From NCBI GenBank assembly GCA_035967975.1, contig JAWQFQ010000015.1:15794-79793 (forward strand): a stretch of 64,000 bases of DNA, given 5' to 3'. This stretch comes from Scytonema sp035967975 (GTDB taxonomy: Bacteria > Cyanobacteriota > Cyanobacteriia > Cyanobacteriales > Nostocaceae). The notes beneath the pieces are model-generated. The model had not been told where the DNA came from. It did no database searches and was given only the letters and a program-made list of their open reading frames with translations. Of the stretch, positions 24,674-34,585 are shown piece after piece; the stretch's first letter is position 1; each line of letters begins with the position of its first letter. The translations under genes and the position numbers were made by a program.

Positions 24674-27600
24674 CAACCCGCTTGTGACAGTTGTTGTTGA
24701 TTGAGGTAGTAGTAATGACCTTTTTTAGCGATTAACTCATCGTGAGTACCACTTTCAACTAGAACGCCATGATCGAGTACCAGAATGAGGTCTGCATTGC
24801 GTACAGTAGAAAGACGATGAGCTATAACGAGGCTGGTGCGCCCTTTAAGTATTGTTTTCAAGTTGTTCTGAATAATTCGTTCCGATTCCGCATCTAGGTT
24901 ACTGGTTGCTTCATCGAAAATTAATAATCGGGGATTGCCAAGCAAAGCACGAGCAATGGCTATACGTTGACGTTGTCCTCCAGATAACATACCGCCACCT
25001 TCCCCGATTTCGGTTTCATAACCCATCGCTAATCGTTGAATAAATTCATCTGCACCAGCCAGACGCGCCGCTTCCACAACTTCTTCTAAAGAGGCATCTG
25101 GGTGAGCAATACTAATATTTTCTCGAACGGTACCGCCAAACAAGAACGTACCTTGGTCTACAACACCGATTTGCGACCGGAGCGAGTGTAAAGAAATTTC
25201 GTTAACATCATGACCGTCAATGAAAACTTTACCATCTGTCGGGGGGTATAGACCCAAAATCAACTTTGATAGGGTTGTTTTCCCAGAACCGCTACGTCCC
25301 ACCACTGCTACCATTTGCTCGGGTTGAATCTCAAAACTCAGATTTTCCAGGACGTTAATATCGCTTTCTGGGTGATAGCGGAAAGTGACGTTATCAAAGC
25401 GAATGTGACCGCGCAGTTTCATCAGGGGCTTGCGCGGTGAGGCGAGCAAGTCTTCCTCTGGTTCGGCTTGTAACACATCATTAATCCGTTCCACAGAAAT
25501 GAAGATTTCTTGCAATTGATTCCACACTAGAGCGAGTCGTTTGAAGGGACTGATGACGTAACCCTTTAACATATTGAAGGCAACTAACTGTCCTATAGTC
25601 AGTTGATTGTTAATCACTAACCACGCTCCGTACCATAGCAATAAAGCACTGGTTAATGTATCAATACCGCCGCCAATCACTTGCAAGCGAATGCCAATCA
25701 CCTGCGCTGTAAAACCTTTTTTGACCACATTATTCAAAAGTTCTTCCCAACGCCAGCGCACTGACTGCTCAATCGCCATTGAGCGGATGGAGCGAATTCC
25801 TGTCAGCGATTGAATCAGATAACTGCTTTGTTCAGCTCCTGCTGTAAATATTTCTCTGGACATCCGCCGCAATATACCCGTACTTGCAAACGCTAGGACG
25901 AAAAATGGCGGCACAACTAATAGCACTAGCAATGTCAGGCTCCAGCTATACCAGAGCATCACTCCTAGATAAATAAATAATGTCAGCAAATCTAAAATGA
26001 TTGATAGTGTCTCGCCAGTCAAAAAACGCTGTATTTTCTGGTTCTCTTGAATGCGAGAGGTGATATCTCCAACGTAACGCGACTCAAAGAACCCTAAAGG
26101 CAAGCGGAAGGTGTGTTTGAGAAAACCTACCAGCAGTGCAATGCTAATACGATTAGCCGTGTGAGACAACAAGTATTGCCGTACGGCGTTAATCACAATG
26201 CTGAATAAACTAAAAATGACTATCCCCAGACTGACGGCATTTAACGTAACAACACTACCTTGTACTATTACTCTGTCAAAGAGTAGCTGCGAAAATATCG
26301 GCGTTATCAGTCCAAATAGTTGCAGCAATACAGAAGCAATAAATACCTCAAGCAGAACCTTCCAATGGGGTTTAACCAACTCAAAAAACTGCCACAAAGA
26401 GTGAGTTGCTTCTTCAGCGTTTTTCAGTTCTGCAGTTGGTTGTAATAACAATGCATAACCGGTCCACCCGGCTTGAAACTCTGCATGGGTGAAGACACGT
26501 TGACCAATGGCAGGATCTCCGACAATCACCCTTTTTTTGGTGATTTCGTAGACGACGATGTAGTGCTTGCCTTCCCAGTGAGCAACAGCGGGTAGGGGTT
26601 GTTCTACAAATTTATCAAAACTGGCTTTTACCGGACGGGTTGCAAAGCCGATACTCTCTGCTGCAGCTGCTAAAGCACGTAAAGATGCTCCGTAACGGTG
26701 GACGTTAGCTAGCTCTCTGAGGCGATTGACGCTAAAGTTTTTGCCCCAATAGCGACCAATCATCACTAAACAAGCTGCACCACAGTCCGCCGCGCTGTGT
26801 TGGGCATAGAATGGATACTTCTTGGTAAGGTGTCCCCACCATTGCCCTGTTTTTACCTTTGGGCTGGGAAAGTATGGACGTGATTTCTCCTGCTGTTGCC
26901 TTCGTTTTGGCTCTTCTCGCTGAGGAAAGGGAATGACTTTACCAGCTGTTGCTATTCGTTCTGATTTTGGCTTGTTGGGACGTGGTTTGCGCTCCTTGAC
27001 AACAGCCTCTTGGTTTTCGGAGTTGGTCAATTCTGTCAGTTGCTGCCAGTGTTCCAAAGCACCAAGCCAATTTGATTGCCCAAGTACGTAAACAACTGTT
27101 GGTTGAGTTGCTTGCCAAGTATTACTTTTGAAATCTGAGTACACCATTCCTGGTGTTAACAAATCACCTTGAGAATGGCGCAGTTCTCCTGTTTGCAAAA
27201 TAAATGCTCTACTATCTGTCGGTAGAGATATTGACTCTTGAGCCTTTATGTCGTAACGCTCAAACAACGATAAGGCTTCAAGCATTCCGGACACATCCGA
27301 TGTGCTGCCTTTGAACTGGGGATTTTGGCGACACAACATCACCAAATCCCACAATTCTGCACGTTTAAAGAGGCGATCGCGAATTTTCGGCTCGTTATCT
27401 ATCAGCTCTTGTAATATCTCCTGTTTCAGATAACAAAGCTTAAGATTTGTCGAGGCTTTGGCAGCATATGGGCTGAAATGTGCTTGTGGAAACAGCGTTG
27501 CTTCCCCAAAGCATGACCCTGTATAAAGAGTCGCGATCAGGTTTTCGGCACTATCTAACAGCCTAACCTTCCCCGATAGAACCAGGTAAATTCCTGGCTG

Positions 27601-27753
27601 AGACCAGTTTGTCTGCCAAAACTGCTTTGTTACAGGTGGCTCTACAATTTCTACCAAGCTATGGTAGCGAGCCAGTTCTCGTTCTGAAACTGTTTCGCCT
27701 AGAACTGTAGCAAGAGATTTACCCAGCAGTTGTTCGGAAAATACGGTTACCAT
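24673..27753 (-). CDS. cNMP-domain / C39-peptidase ABC exporter (HetC/SunT-like)
   Basis: About 1026 residues. A cyclic-nucleotide-binding-like domain comes first (LVLSGKVRLLD, GSCFGEATLF), then a linker. A C39 peptidase has all catalytic residues visible: Cys in HSAADCGAACL, His in AHWEGKHYIVV, Asp in VGDPAIG. Six membrane helices and an ABC ATPase follow (Walker A GRSGSGKT, signature LSGGQRQR, Walker B LLIFDEAT, switch His in VIAHRLS). It cuts double-glycine leaders and exports the peptide. I chose the ATG at 27753, which has GAGGGAG six bases upstream; the frame extends to a TTG at 27819. Length and domain order resemble HetC, and a HetP-family gene lies nearby, so a developmental rather than bacteriocin role is possible. 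Confidence 0.95.
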   Translation of the reverse strand: MVTVFSEQLLGKSLATVLGETVSERELARYHSLVEIVEPPVTKQFWQTNWSQPGIYLVLSGKVRLLDSAENLIATLYTGSCFGEATLFPQAHFSPYAAKASTNLKLCYLKQEILQELIDNEPKIRDRLFKRAELWDLVMLCRQNPQFKGSTSDVSGMLEALSLFERYDIKAQESISLPTDSRAFILQTGELRHSQGDLLTPGMVYSDFKSNTWQATQPTVVYVLGQSNWLGALEHWQQLTELTNSENQEAVVKERKPRPNKPKSERIATAGKVIPFPQREEPKRRQQQEKSRPYFPSPKVKTGQWWGHLTKKYPFYAQHSAADCGAACLVMIGRYWGKNFSVNRLRELANVHRYGASLRALAAAAESIGFATRPVKASFDKFVEQPLPAVAHWEGKHYIVVYEITKKRVIVGDPAIGQRVFTHAEFQAGWTGYALLLQPTAELKNAEEATHSLWQFFELVKPHWKVLLEVFIASVLLQLFGLITPIFSQLLFDRVIVQGSVVTLNAVSLGIVIFSLFSIVINAVRQYLLSHTANRISIALLVGFLKHTFRLPLGFFESRYVGDITSRIQENQKIQRFLTGETLSIILDLLTLFIYLGVMLWYSWSLTLLVLLVVPPFFVLAFASTGILRRMSREIFTAGAEQSSYLIQSLTGIRSIRSMAIEQSVRWRWEELLNNVVKKGFTAQVIGIRLQVIGGGIDTLTSALLLWYGAWLVINNQLTIGQLVAFNMLKGYVISPFKRLALVWNQLQEIFISVERINDVLQAEPEEDLLASPRKPLMKLRGHIRFDNVTFRYHPESDINVLENLSFEIQPEQMVAVVGRSGSGKTTLSKLILGLYPPTDGKVFIDGHDVNEISLHSLRSQIGVVDQGTFLFGGTVRENISIAHPDASLEEVVEAARLAGADEFIQRLAMGYETEIGEGGGMLSGGQRQRIAIARALLGNPRLLIFDEATSNLDAESERIIQNNLKTILKGRTSLVIAHRLSTVRNADLILVLDHGVLVESGTHDELIAKKGHYYYLNQQQLSQAG

Positions 27754-27825
27754 TGTTTCTCCCTCATTAAAGGTACTTAGTTTTTGGTCTTGAAATTGGA
27801 ACTTATCTGAAATGACCAATGAAAA

Positions 27826-27987
27826 CTAAACACCGATAGGCGGAGAATCTAATAACTGGGCGATCGCCTTATCTTGAAGCTGCCAAGTTCTAGTTAATTT
27901 AGAAGACTTGCTTCTTCTTGCCAAGAATTCGAGCAAGGAATATTTACTACTTTCAGATGATAGTAGGGACTTGAAGGAATGTAACAT
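27826..27987 (-). CDS. Possible 53-residue small protein upstream of the exporter
   Basis: An ATG frame of 53 codons, rich in Ser/Lys/Leu in its first half (SLLSSESSKYSLLEF, ARRSKSSK), then TWQLQDKAIAQLLDSPP. It ends 73 bases before the exporter ATG on the same strand and could be co-transcribed. A GGA ten bases before the ATG is the only ribosome-site hint. There is no double-glycine motif, and I recognise no family. It may be a chance frame. Confidence 0.35.
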   Translation of the reverse strand: MLHSFKSLLSSESSKYSLLEFLARRSKSSKLTRTWQLQDKAIAQLLDSPPIGV

Positions 27988-27996
27988 AATCTATAT

Positions 27997-28174
27997 CCAA
28001 TTGCCGTCATAGAAGAAAAGTGGGTCAAGCAGATCCGCTTCAGTCGTTGCTATCCCGGTCGCAAAGGAGCAACAACCGAACTACTAACTAGCCTTGGGAA
28101 GCTAATTAGAAGTTTATATGATGTGTAACTATCCTCGTAAGGACCCCTCCTAGTTTTTGGGAGTTTAGGAGGGT
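27997..28174 (+). ncRNA. Structured RNA-like element, copy 1, ending in a terminator-like hairpin
   Basis: It is alignable along its length with copy 2 at 29928-30115. Proposed helices are TCATA/TATGA (28007-28011 with 28117-28121), AAGTGG/CCGCTT, GTTGC/GCAAC (28046-28050 with 28069-28073), and CTAA-TAGC/GCTA-TTAG (28084-28092 with 28101-28109). Differences from copy 2 mostly preserve pairing. A shared invariant core ATCCCGGTCGCAAAGGA lies at 28052-28068. It ends with CCCTCCTA/TAGGAGGG (28145-28173), followed only by a weak U stretch. The RNA class is not recognised. Confidence 0.6.
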
Positions 28175-29655
28175 ATTCCTTGGTTTTCAAGAAACTCTAG
28201 GAGACTTCCCCTTAATTTTGGGAGTTTTAAGAGGCTACTCCTATGTAACTTTAAGCATTGCTCTATCCTGCTGTGGAATTAATTCCCAGCATCTTCGTTG
28301 ACCTACTGTTGAAGCAGGATTTTTCTTGTAAGCTCTTGTTTGAGCCTTTGTGCGTAAATACTAAGCAGTAATAACCAGTTTATCCTTAAAGATTTTAAAA
28401 TCATGGCTTTTGCATCCCCGACTGAGAAACGATAGCGTTCGTAAAAGATTCAATAGGCAGTCATCCCATAACTAAATTCACTAAATAAATTTTGTTGAAC
28501 TGTATAATCGTTTTTCAAGCAATAGTATCATAGTACACCTTGAGCAAATTTGAAAGTAATAGAGTATTTCACAATAACTTCTCGGTTGGTTGCCGCATGT
28601 GTTCCCATAATGTCAATGAATCTTAGCGAAGTAGTTAACAGATTAGGTTCAAAAATTTAAGTGTAGGTTAAGGTTTATGCTAGAAGAGCTTAAAACCAGT
28701 TTCTAGTGTTAGAGGGCTAAGATTAGCTAAATCTCCTGACTAAAAAAGCCTTGGCTTTAGCTTCTTCTCTTCTGCTTTGCCTTGCCGACTCTTGCTACAA
28801 TTTGCAACTACCTAACTGATACAGTGACAGACAACACTCAATCTGATTTATTCCGTATATTACACTACTATTCCCTTCTTAGTCAATTCTCTACATCTTG
28901 TCAAGTTATTTTTTCAAAAAAATAAATTTCCTCCTGACATTCGGTCTTTTCTTAATAAAATCTTTAAATAAAGTTTTATGTATGTAATTTTTGATCTAGA
29001 GACTCTAAACTGAGAAAACCTTCAGCTATCAATCGCTAGCCAAGAGCTTTGAAACAGATTTTTCGAGCACTGTCTAGGGGCTTCTAGTAGCTTCATAAAG
29101 CCTCTATAGCTTTTTAAAAGAGTAAGGAAGACGAATCGAAAAATATGTTCCTGGTTAAATAAGTTATGTAAATTTAATTAGAGATGAAGGTGATTTAGGA
29201 GCACCTTATTGGCAGCGATTGTCTCCAGCATCCACGCGCTTCTGAACCCGTCGTAGATGGAAGAAATTTCACCTGTATATCATTAAGTAGTCATTAATTA
29301 TTAATTATTTGTCATTAGTTATTAGTCAATTGTAAAAGAAAAATGACTAATCATAAGGTTGTGGAACAGCTTTCATCCTACAGAAGGAAAGAATGGGCTG
29401 GAAAAATTTTGGGTAGACTCTATGTAATAAATTTTATCCTCCAAAAGACAATCACTGACGTTCATAGGATCGGCTAACTGCTTGTTGCTCTTCCAACACC
29501 AAGTGGGACGAGCCTAGGTTCATTAAACTCCTAGTACAACAGTACGGCGTTAATAAACCACTCATTCCAAATCGCCAAAACGTCTAATTTATGAGCTTTT
29601 CGGCTTTTGACTTTTGAATGCGCGACTTGCGCCTTACGGTTGGGTCTAAACGTGT

Positions 29656-29792
29656 AAAAATCTGCCAGCCTCCGGAAAAATCCCCCCTAAAATTAACTAG
29701 TTTTGCACCCAAAATCTTGGGTTAGGGGGGATAATTCCTTTCAACATCGTTGGCGCTAAACCCATTACGTGTAATGAGGCTGGCAGATTTTT
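29656..29792. repeat. Nested inverted-repeat element (137 bp)
   Basis: Outer arms AAAAATCTGCCAGCCT (29656-29671) and its exact complement at 29777-29792 (16 bp) enclose inner perfect arms ATCCCCCCTAA (29680-29690) and TTAGGGGGGAT (29722-29732). No ORF lies inside. The structure fits a small non-autonomous insertion element; no clear flanking duplication is seen. Confidence 0.65.
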
Positions 29793-29927
29793 CCGGTTTT
29801 AATGAAACGGTACTTGTTACCTTGGATATGTCTTCAAATTGCTTTTTAATGTAAAAAGCTTGCTAAATGCAAAGTTGTAGGCAACAACATCTTGTGGTTG
29901 ACTGGTATGGTATGACATAATTACTAC

Positions 29928-30115
29928 CAGTTGCCATCATGTATGAAAAGTGGGTTAAGCAGATTCACTACAGCTGCGGTTATCCCGGTCGCAAAGGAAA
30001 AGCAGCTACATCGTTAAATAGCCCTGGGAAGCTAGTTAACAGGCGCATGATGTGTAATTAACCTGGGAAAATGCCCTCCTAGTACTTTGGGAGTCTAGGG
30101 GGGTCTTTTATTTTA
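29928..30115 (+). ncRNA. Structured RNA-like element, copy 2, with Rho-independent terminator
   Basis: Helices are CATCAT/ATGATG (29935-29940 with 30047-30052), AGCTGC/GCAGCT (29972-29977 with 30002-30007), and GTTAA-TAGC/GCTA-TTAAC (30013-30022 with 30031-30040). Relative to copy 1, the second helix reads AGCTGC/GCAGCT where copy 1 has GTTGC/GCAAC, a compensatory change. The terminator stem CCCTCCTAG/CTAGGGGGG (30074-30082 with 30095-30103) is followed by TCTTTTATTTT, placing the RNA on the plus strand. It could be an sRNA or a riboswitch-like leader that lost its gene. Confidence 0.65.
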
Positions 30116-31256
30116 TGGACAATAAATGCTCAGAGGAATCCATCTTCAAAGTTTTGGGAAAACTCTGTAAAAATGGCGGCACTTGTAGCATTGCTCACAC
30201 ATCGCTTGATTTGACAATACCGTTCATCAAAACGACTGTCTACAGGTCTTAGCAACAGACAATCCAGAAAGCCTTGTTAGCCAGAGATAGAAAGCGTCAT
30301 TAATAGTAGATAAAGCAACCATGACTAAAGTTTCCGTGATGAACAACTGCGTCTTGTAAGCCTTCAACAAAGTTATCTCTTACCGCCTCACAAACTTGAC
30401 GAATCTCCAAAGTCTCCTGTAGTATGCTGCAACAAAAACACTGGTAGGGCATCGTCCTCTAGAATGATAAGACTAACCACTTAATCATCAGGAAAACACG
30501 ACTCAACGATTTTAAGCTGCTGTGAGGTCAACCGAACTCAGCTTAGGAAATTAACGGCTGAACCTCAAGATACTTAACTTTTGCTAAGTTTAGCTTAAAC
30601 AAAGTTTTACTTCCCTACTTAACTTGGATAGAGAGGCTGTCTAACACAGGTTGAGTTAAAATACTTACCTGTTTGTACGGGACTACTGCTATTTCGCATC
30701 AGCAATCACAAGAGCCTTAACAGTAATGTTACTACCATACCAAACTAGATTTGAGAGACAACATCAAAAATTCACAGTAAGATTATAGACCCCTTAACTT
30801 TAGCTCCTCAATTTTAACCCCCTAAATTTAACTTCTTAACTTTAGTAACTTTAGTACCAAGATTTTTATTTAGTAAATTGATCGAGGTTTTGTCAATAGA
30901 TATTAAGAAATACTTTACAATTCACAAAAAATTACTAGAAAATTCATGAAATCAATAAAAAATTTGTAGAAAAAAAGTAGTAAGCACTTGCAGTGCTGTT
31001 ACAAAAAGAGATATAAGGCATAATGAGGGGGACAGCTATGGGGTAAAAAGTATAAATAAAAACTTTATTCATGGTTGTAAAACCGATTTTTTAAGATACT
31101 TATACTGAAACTGCTGTTAATGCGGTATAAAAAGCTAAGAAAGAAAAGCGGAGGGCACAGCGCTGAAGGAATTTGTTCAAGTTATATAAAATAAAGTTAT
31201 AAAAGTTAATGAAAATTAAATGATATCCATTTAAATACTGACTAAGGGAGAAAAGA

Positions 31257-31369
31257 CAACGGGACTGTATCTTGCTTGGTTAAAGTTTATTCATGTGCTC
31301 AGAAACCTGGTTTCGCATGAGTTACCGGGTTTCTGTTCCGCCTTAACCGAGTAGTATTGCACCGGGACT
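31257..31369. repeat. MITE-like palindromic element with AGAAACC hairpin
   Basis: The near-identical flanks CAACGGGACT (31257-31266) and CACCGGGACT (31360-31369) look like a target duplication. Inside is the hairpin AGAAACCTGG (31301-31310) with CCGGGTTTCT (31325-31334), and the right end CCGAGTAGTATTG matches the copy at 39751-39861. Confidence 0.6.
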
Positions 31370-31569
31370 AAAATTGTCCTTTCCAAGTAAAAGGTGCTCA
31401 CTATTTTACCTGTAAAGAATAAGCATGACAAGTCTCTATCGAGAGATTATTTATCCTTGCTCGTGGTTCTAGGAAAATTACACCCCAATACAAAACCTGC
31501 CATGCAGATTTAACATAGACTTCATGACAGGTTATGAGCTGTTCAGTGTCTGTAAACTCTAGATATTGT

Positions 31570-32046
31570 TCAATGAAAGTCACAAACATTGACAGGGACA
31601 TCTTGGGTTTTTGATGGAACCTCAGAGTTAGGTGACTGATGATATTCCTGAACTTGTTTTGTCATCCACTGCTGTTCGCTTTGGTTACCACCACGAATCT
31701 CTGTTTTGCGCTTTCCCACTACCTCAAGATAAGCTAAGTCTTTGATTTTGCTCAAGCAGCTGGTTGGTGTATTATTGCTGGATCTTTTATCAGAAGGTAG
31801 CTTGGCAATTTTGAGATTTGCATTTTGCTGCTGGTTTGACTGGGTAACGTGGGGATTATTTTCTTTGAGGAGTCTGTTGTAAGTGCGGTAGGGAATGTAA
31901 TGAAGAGGATTGTAGCCAGCAAAACGTAACATAAGAACACAAGCCCAGGAGTACTTCCCAGCAAGAATGGCTTCAACGACTTGGTCAAATTGCTCAGGAT
32001 TAATAGATTTATCGAAGTTGTTACTACCAGCGATATCTTGGTTCAT
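31570..32046 (-). CDS. HetP-family protein with a double-glycine-leader-like C-terminal segment
   Basis: A 158-residue protein. Residues 15-63 are the HetP core (INPEQFDQVVEAILAGKYSW, LRFAGYNPLHYIPYRTYNRL), the family that promotes commitment to heterocyst differentiation and interacts with HetR in Anabaena. After a Gln/Asn/Ser linker comes KIKDLAYLEVVGKRKTEIRGG (100-120, quoted in two parts: KIKDLAYLEVV and IRGG), which resembles the leader of the peptide at 21399 (DLSYLEAV...VVGG). A 38-residue tail follows. The C39 exporter at 24673-27753 could recognise such a segment, which is inference. It lies 178 bp downstream of the HlyD stub on the same strand. Confidence 0.85.
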   Translation of the reverse strand: MNQDIAGSNNFDKSINPEQFDQVVEAILAGKYSWACVLMLRFAGYNPLHYIPYRTYNRLLKENNPHVTQSNQQQNANLKIAKLPSDKRSSNNTPTSCLSKIKDLAYLEVVGKRKTEIRGGNQSEQQWMTKQVQEYHQSPNSEVPSKTQDVPVNVCDFH

Positions 32047-32224
32047 AGTGTTTGTTGTTTTGGTGAAAGTGAACTAGTCTCGTAGTTTTCAGTAATTTGT
32101 AATTCAATGGGGGTTTATAAATTACCCACTTATGCTTGCTATTTAGCGATCGCTCAAAGTCACCTCTAACAAGGAGGGGGAAACTTGAGTATCCATTTGT
32201 TGGCGGTGAAAAACATTTGTTGTT

Positions 32225-32863
32225 TCAAGGAGCAGCTTGTTTGTTGACTACTGCGATCGCAGCGCGAGTTTGAGCAAGCAAACCAGTCTTGTCCATCAAA
32301 GTTGTGATTTGAGTAAACGGTTCTTCTGTGGCTGTTAAAGTTTTAACTTCCCCATTCAACAGTAAGTTGTCTACTTCCGGTATAACCTGAGTTGGGATCA
32401 AATCTTGACCACCTTGGATGGCGGTATTAATGACTTTACCCAAGTATTGCGACTGAAGTTTATTTAACTCCCCCAATGCTACAAATTTTCCTCGGACATG
32501 ACTGACTTGTTCAATCTTTCCCGTCCACGCCCAAAAAACAACCGCTGTAAAAAAGGCTATGCTTTTAATTGCTCCTGAAGCCGAAAAAGCTCTAGTTGGT
32601 TGATGGAGTAACCTTTTTTGTAAAGAGATGAATCCATCTGTTGTACTCTTGGTTTCGGTTTGGAAAAATGTCTTTGTAGTAGTTTGGGTACTTACTGGTG
32701 CTGCTGGTAGAGCACCTGTTTCTAAAGACGCTACATTAACCTCGTAGATAAATACCTTCTCAGATACTAACTCGCCTAGGGGGTGCAAATTGTGAAAATT
32801 TCTCCCTGACATATCTGATTGGTTTAAGGTTTCGATTGCATTTAACCTGATGATTCTGTTCAT
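32225..32863 (-). CDS. HlyD N-terminal stub / truncated membrane fusion protein
   Basis: A 212-residue protein that resembles only the N-terminal part of HlyD adaptors: a ~90-residue cytoplasmic region, a membrane helix (SIAFFTAVVFWAWTGKI) and the beginning of the periplasmic part (VSHVRGKFVALGELNKLQSQYLGKV). The long coiled coil, second lipoyl half and barrel are missing; the full adaptor at 23007 has 520 residues. It could be a degraded copy or a shortened protein with its own role. The stop is clean and the codons look maintained, so I list it as coding. It is upstream of the HetP-family gene and probably co-transcribed with it. Confidence 0.7.
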   Translation of the reverse strand: MNRIIRLNAIETLNQSDMSGRNFHNLHPLGELVSEKVFIYEVNVASLETGALPAAPVSTQTTTKTFFQTETKSTTDGFISLQKRLLHQPTRAFSASGAIKSIAFFTAVVFWAWTGKIEQVSHVRGKFVALGELNKLQSQYLGKVINTAIQGGQDLIPTQVIPEVDNLLLNGEVKTLTATEEPFTQITTLMDKTGLLAQTRAAIAVVNKQAAP

Positions 32864-34585
32864 GAGCTGTCCTGTGATCGGAAACCTGACTTTTTATTCA
32901 AGTCTTTTTGCTGTTAAGCCGGAATTTGTTAATTACTCTTGAAACTCAGTTGTCAGTAGGTAGAAAAGCAACCTTAAGTGTAAGGCGCTATTCCAGAAAG
33001 GTAAGTAGGGTTTGTTAGTTCCCTGGACATATCTCTCACTGCAATTGAATTTCTCACTGGTTTTTTTGCTTAACAGTGCCATAGGTAATCATTTCCTTTT
33101 CTTTCATGGCATAAACATGACATGAAAAAGTCTCCGTTTCGCTCTTAAGTAGATGCAGTTTTGTTCTCTTCAACTTTTACTAACTCCTCATTCTATTATT
33201 TTACCCTGGTAGTTTATTAATTTATTTTATACCAAAGAATTAGAAGTTAAGTAAAATCGCATACTTTTTTTCTTGAATGGGAAAATCTTCATCCCTAAGC
33301 GTAAGACTAACATTCGTATTTATACTATTTTTTTGCGTAAATGTCATCTCCCATTTTGACATTTTTTCAACTAAATTTACTGGATGTGTTCCTATATTGA
33401 CTTCTGTATATCTTACTTACGTTTTGTCTCTTACTTATTAGTTATTGAGGGGTGAGACCCCTCATACAACGTTAGTTCAGTACTTTCACTTTCCCTTCTT
33501 CGTCGGGAGTTTTTGCGAGTACTATATTCCGTAACTTTTAAAAATATAGCAGCATAAGTAGCATTTTGGCAAACTTTACAACTCTTGGTTCAGGATGATG
33601 ATTGTTACCAATTTTAGGAAATGCCTTTTTTCCGTTACACACTTATTTTGTATTTGTAGAAAAATATTTAACTTCCCATCATCAATGCAAACTTACAATT
33701 CATTTGTTGTCAATTTTGCCAAAAGAGTAGTTCATTTCGTACAGATACTAAGCTGTAGAGTTACAGAACTGTGGTATAATTCTTAAGCTTTCAAACTGGC
33801 TCTTACTCTTGACATCTCAAAAATCCCGCAAAATGTCTTGTTATAAGAGGTTTGCTCTGGGTAAAAATTTTATTTCTCCATAGAAAAATATACCTGCACA
33901 AAAGCTTGCTGATAAAATAAGATAGAAAAGTATGAAGATACATAAAATTCTTTTCATCCCTAGAGCGCCGATACAGTATTGACTCGTTGGGTTAAAAAAC
34001 CCGGTTTCTTTCGCTCTTAAAGACTGATTTTTCGTTGCGCCAACGTAAAAGTTACCGGGTTGAGTGAGATTAGTGTACCGATGCTCTAGTGTCAGCAATT
34101 CCACTATGACTTTGAAGAAACACAGGGATGTAATATCAAATCGTAATTCAGAAAGCTAGATAGGGTCTGGGTTTGGTGGGTTTGGAAAGTATAACATCAA
34201 TTCATGAGGAGTTCCCTATTATCAAATTTCCATAAAATGTTGAAAAAAGTTATTTGCAATCATCAACTTTTGACTATTAATGCTAAAATGGAAGCGTTCA
34301 ATACCAGCACCTAGATTTTTCTACAAAGAATCAACAATATCCAAATCTATGTAATTTCGAGTTGTTGAATAGTGTATGTATAGCACCATCATCCCCAACA
34401 CTTTCTTCAGAGGTTAATGGTGAATTCCGGAAAAATAGGTCAAAAAATCATCATACACTAACTATGCTTAGTCGATCTAGAGGTTAAGAAATTTTTATTT
34501 GCAACCGAAAAAAATAAAGAGCGCGGGAGGAATAGCAAGGAAAAGAGTTGAGTATTTTACCCTACACCCCTACACCCCTACACCC
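32864..34585. other. 1.7-kb gap between the HlyD stub and the GH116 gene
   Basis: No convincing gene is seen. Contents are a hairpin TGAGGGGT/ACCCCTCA (33446-33453 with 33457-33464), a 130-bp MITE-like element (33960-34089), and at its right end a CCCTACACC tandem tract (about 34560-34596). Small frames of 63 and 87 codons are artefacts; the latter is mostly the MITE. Confidence 0.6.
33960..34089. repeat. CTAGAGC-type MITE-like element, copy 1 (130 bp)
   Basis: The terminal inverted repeats are CTAGAGCGCCGATACAGTA (33960-33978) and TAGTGTACCGATGCTCTAG (34071-34089). The interior carries AAACCCGGTTTCTTTCG and a TTAAAGACTGATTTT-type segment shared, in opposite orientation, with copies at 60925-61052 and 61086-61214. 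There is no coding capacity. Confidence 0.8.

Larger units (their letters stand above)
27988..31569. other. 3.6-kb region without a convincing gene
   Basis: On both strands this region contains only short broken frames. It holds two copies of a structured RNA-like element, a nested inverted-repeat element, a hairpin-bearing MITE-like insertion at its right end, and a decayed reading frame on the minus strand near 30310-30450. It may be the residue of a former mobile or accessory segment between the HetC-like and HetP-like genes. Confidence 0.6.

Noticed and set aside
27997..28174. Assignment to the c-di-GMP (GEMM) riboswitch class because of the CGCAAAG core
   Set aside because: Only a few bases agree; the helices and the remaining conserved positions do not match that class.
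31401..31601. 66-codon minus-strand ORF overlapping the HetP-family gene
   Set aside because: It overlaps the end of that gene in another frame, has no ribosome site and no recognisable motif.
33841..34104. 87-codon minus-strand ORF
   Set aside because: Half of it is the inverted-repeat element at 33960-34089, so the frame is accidental.
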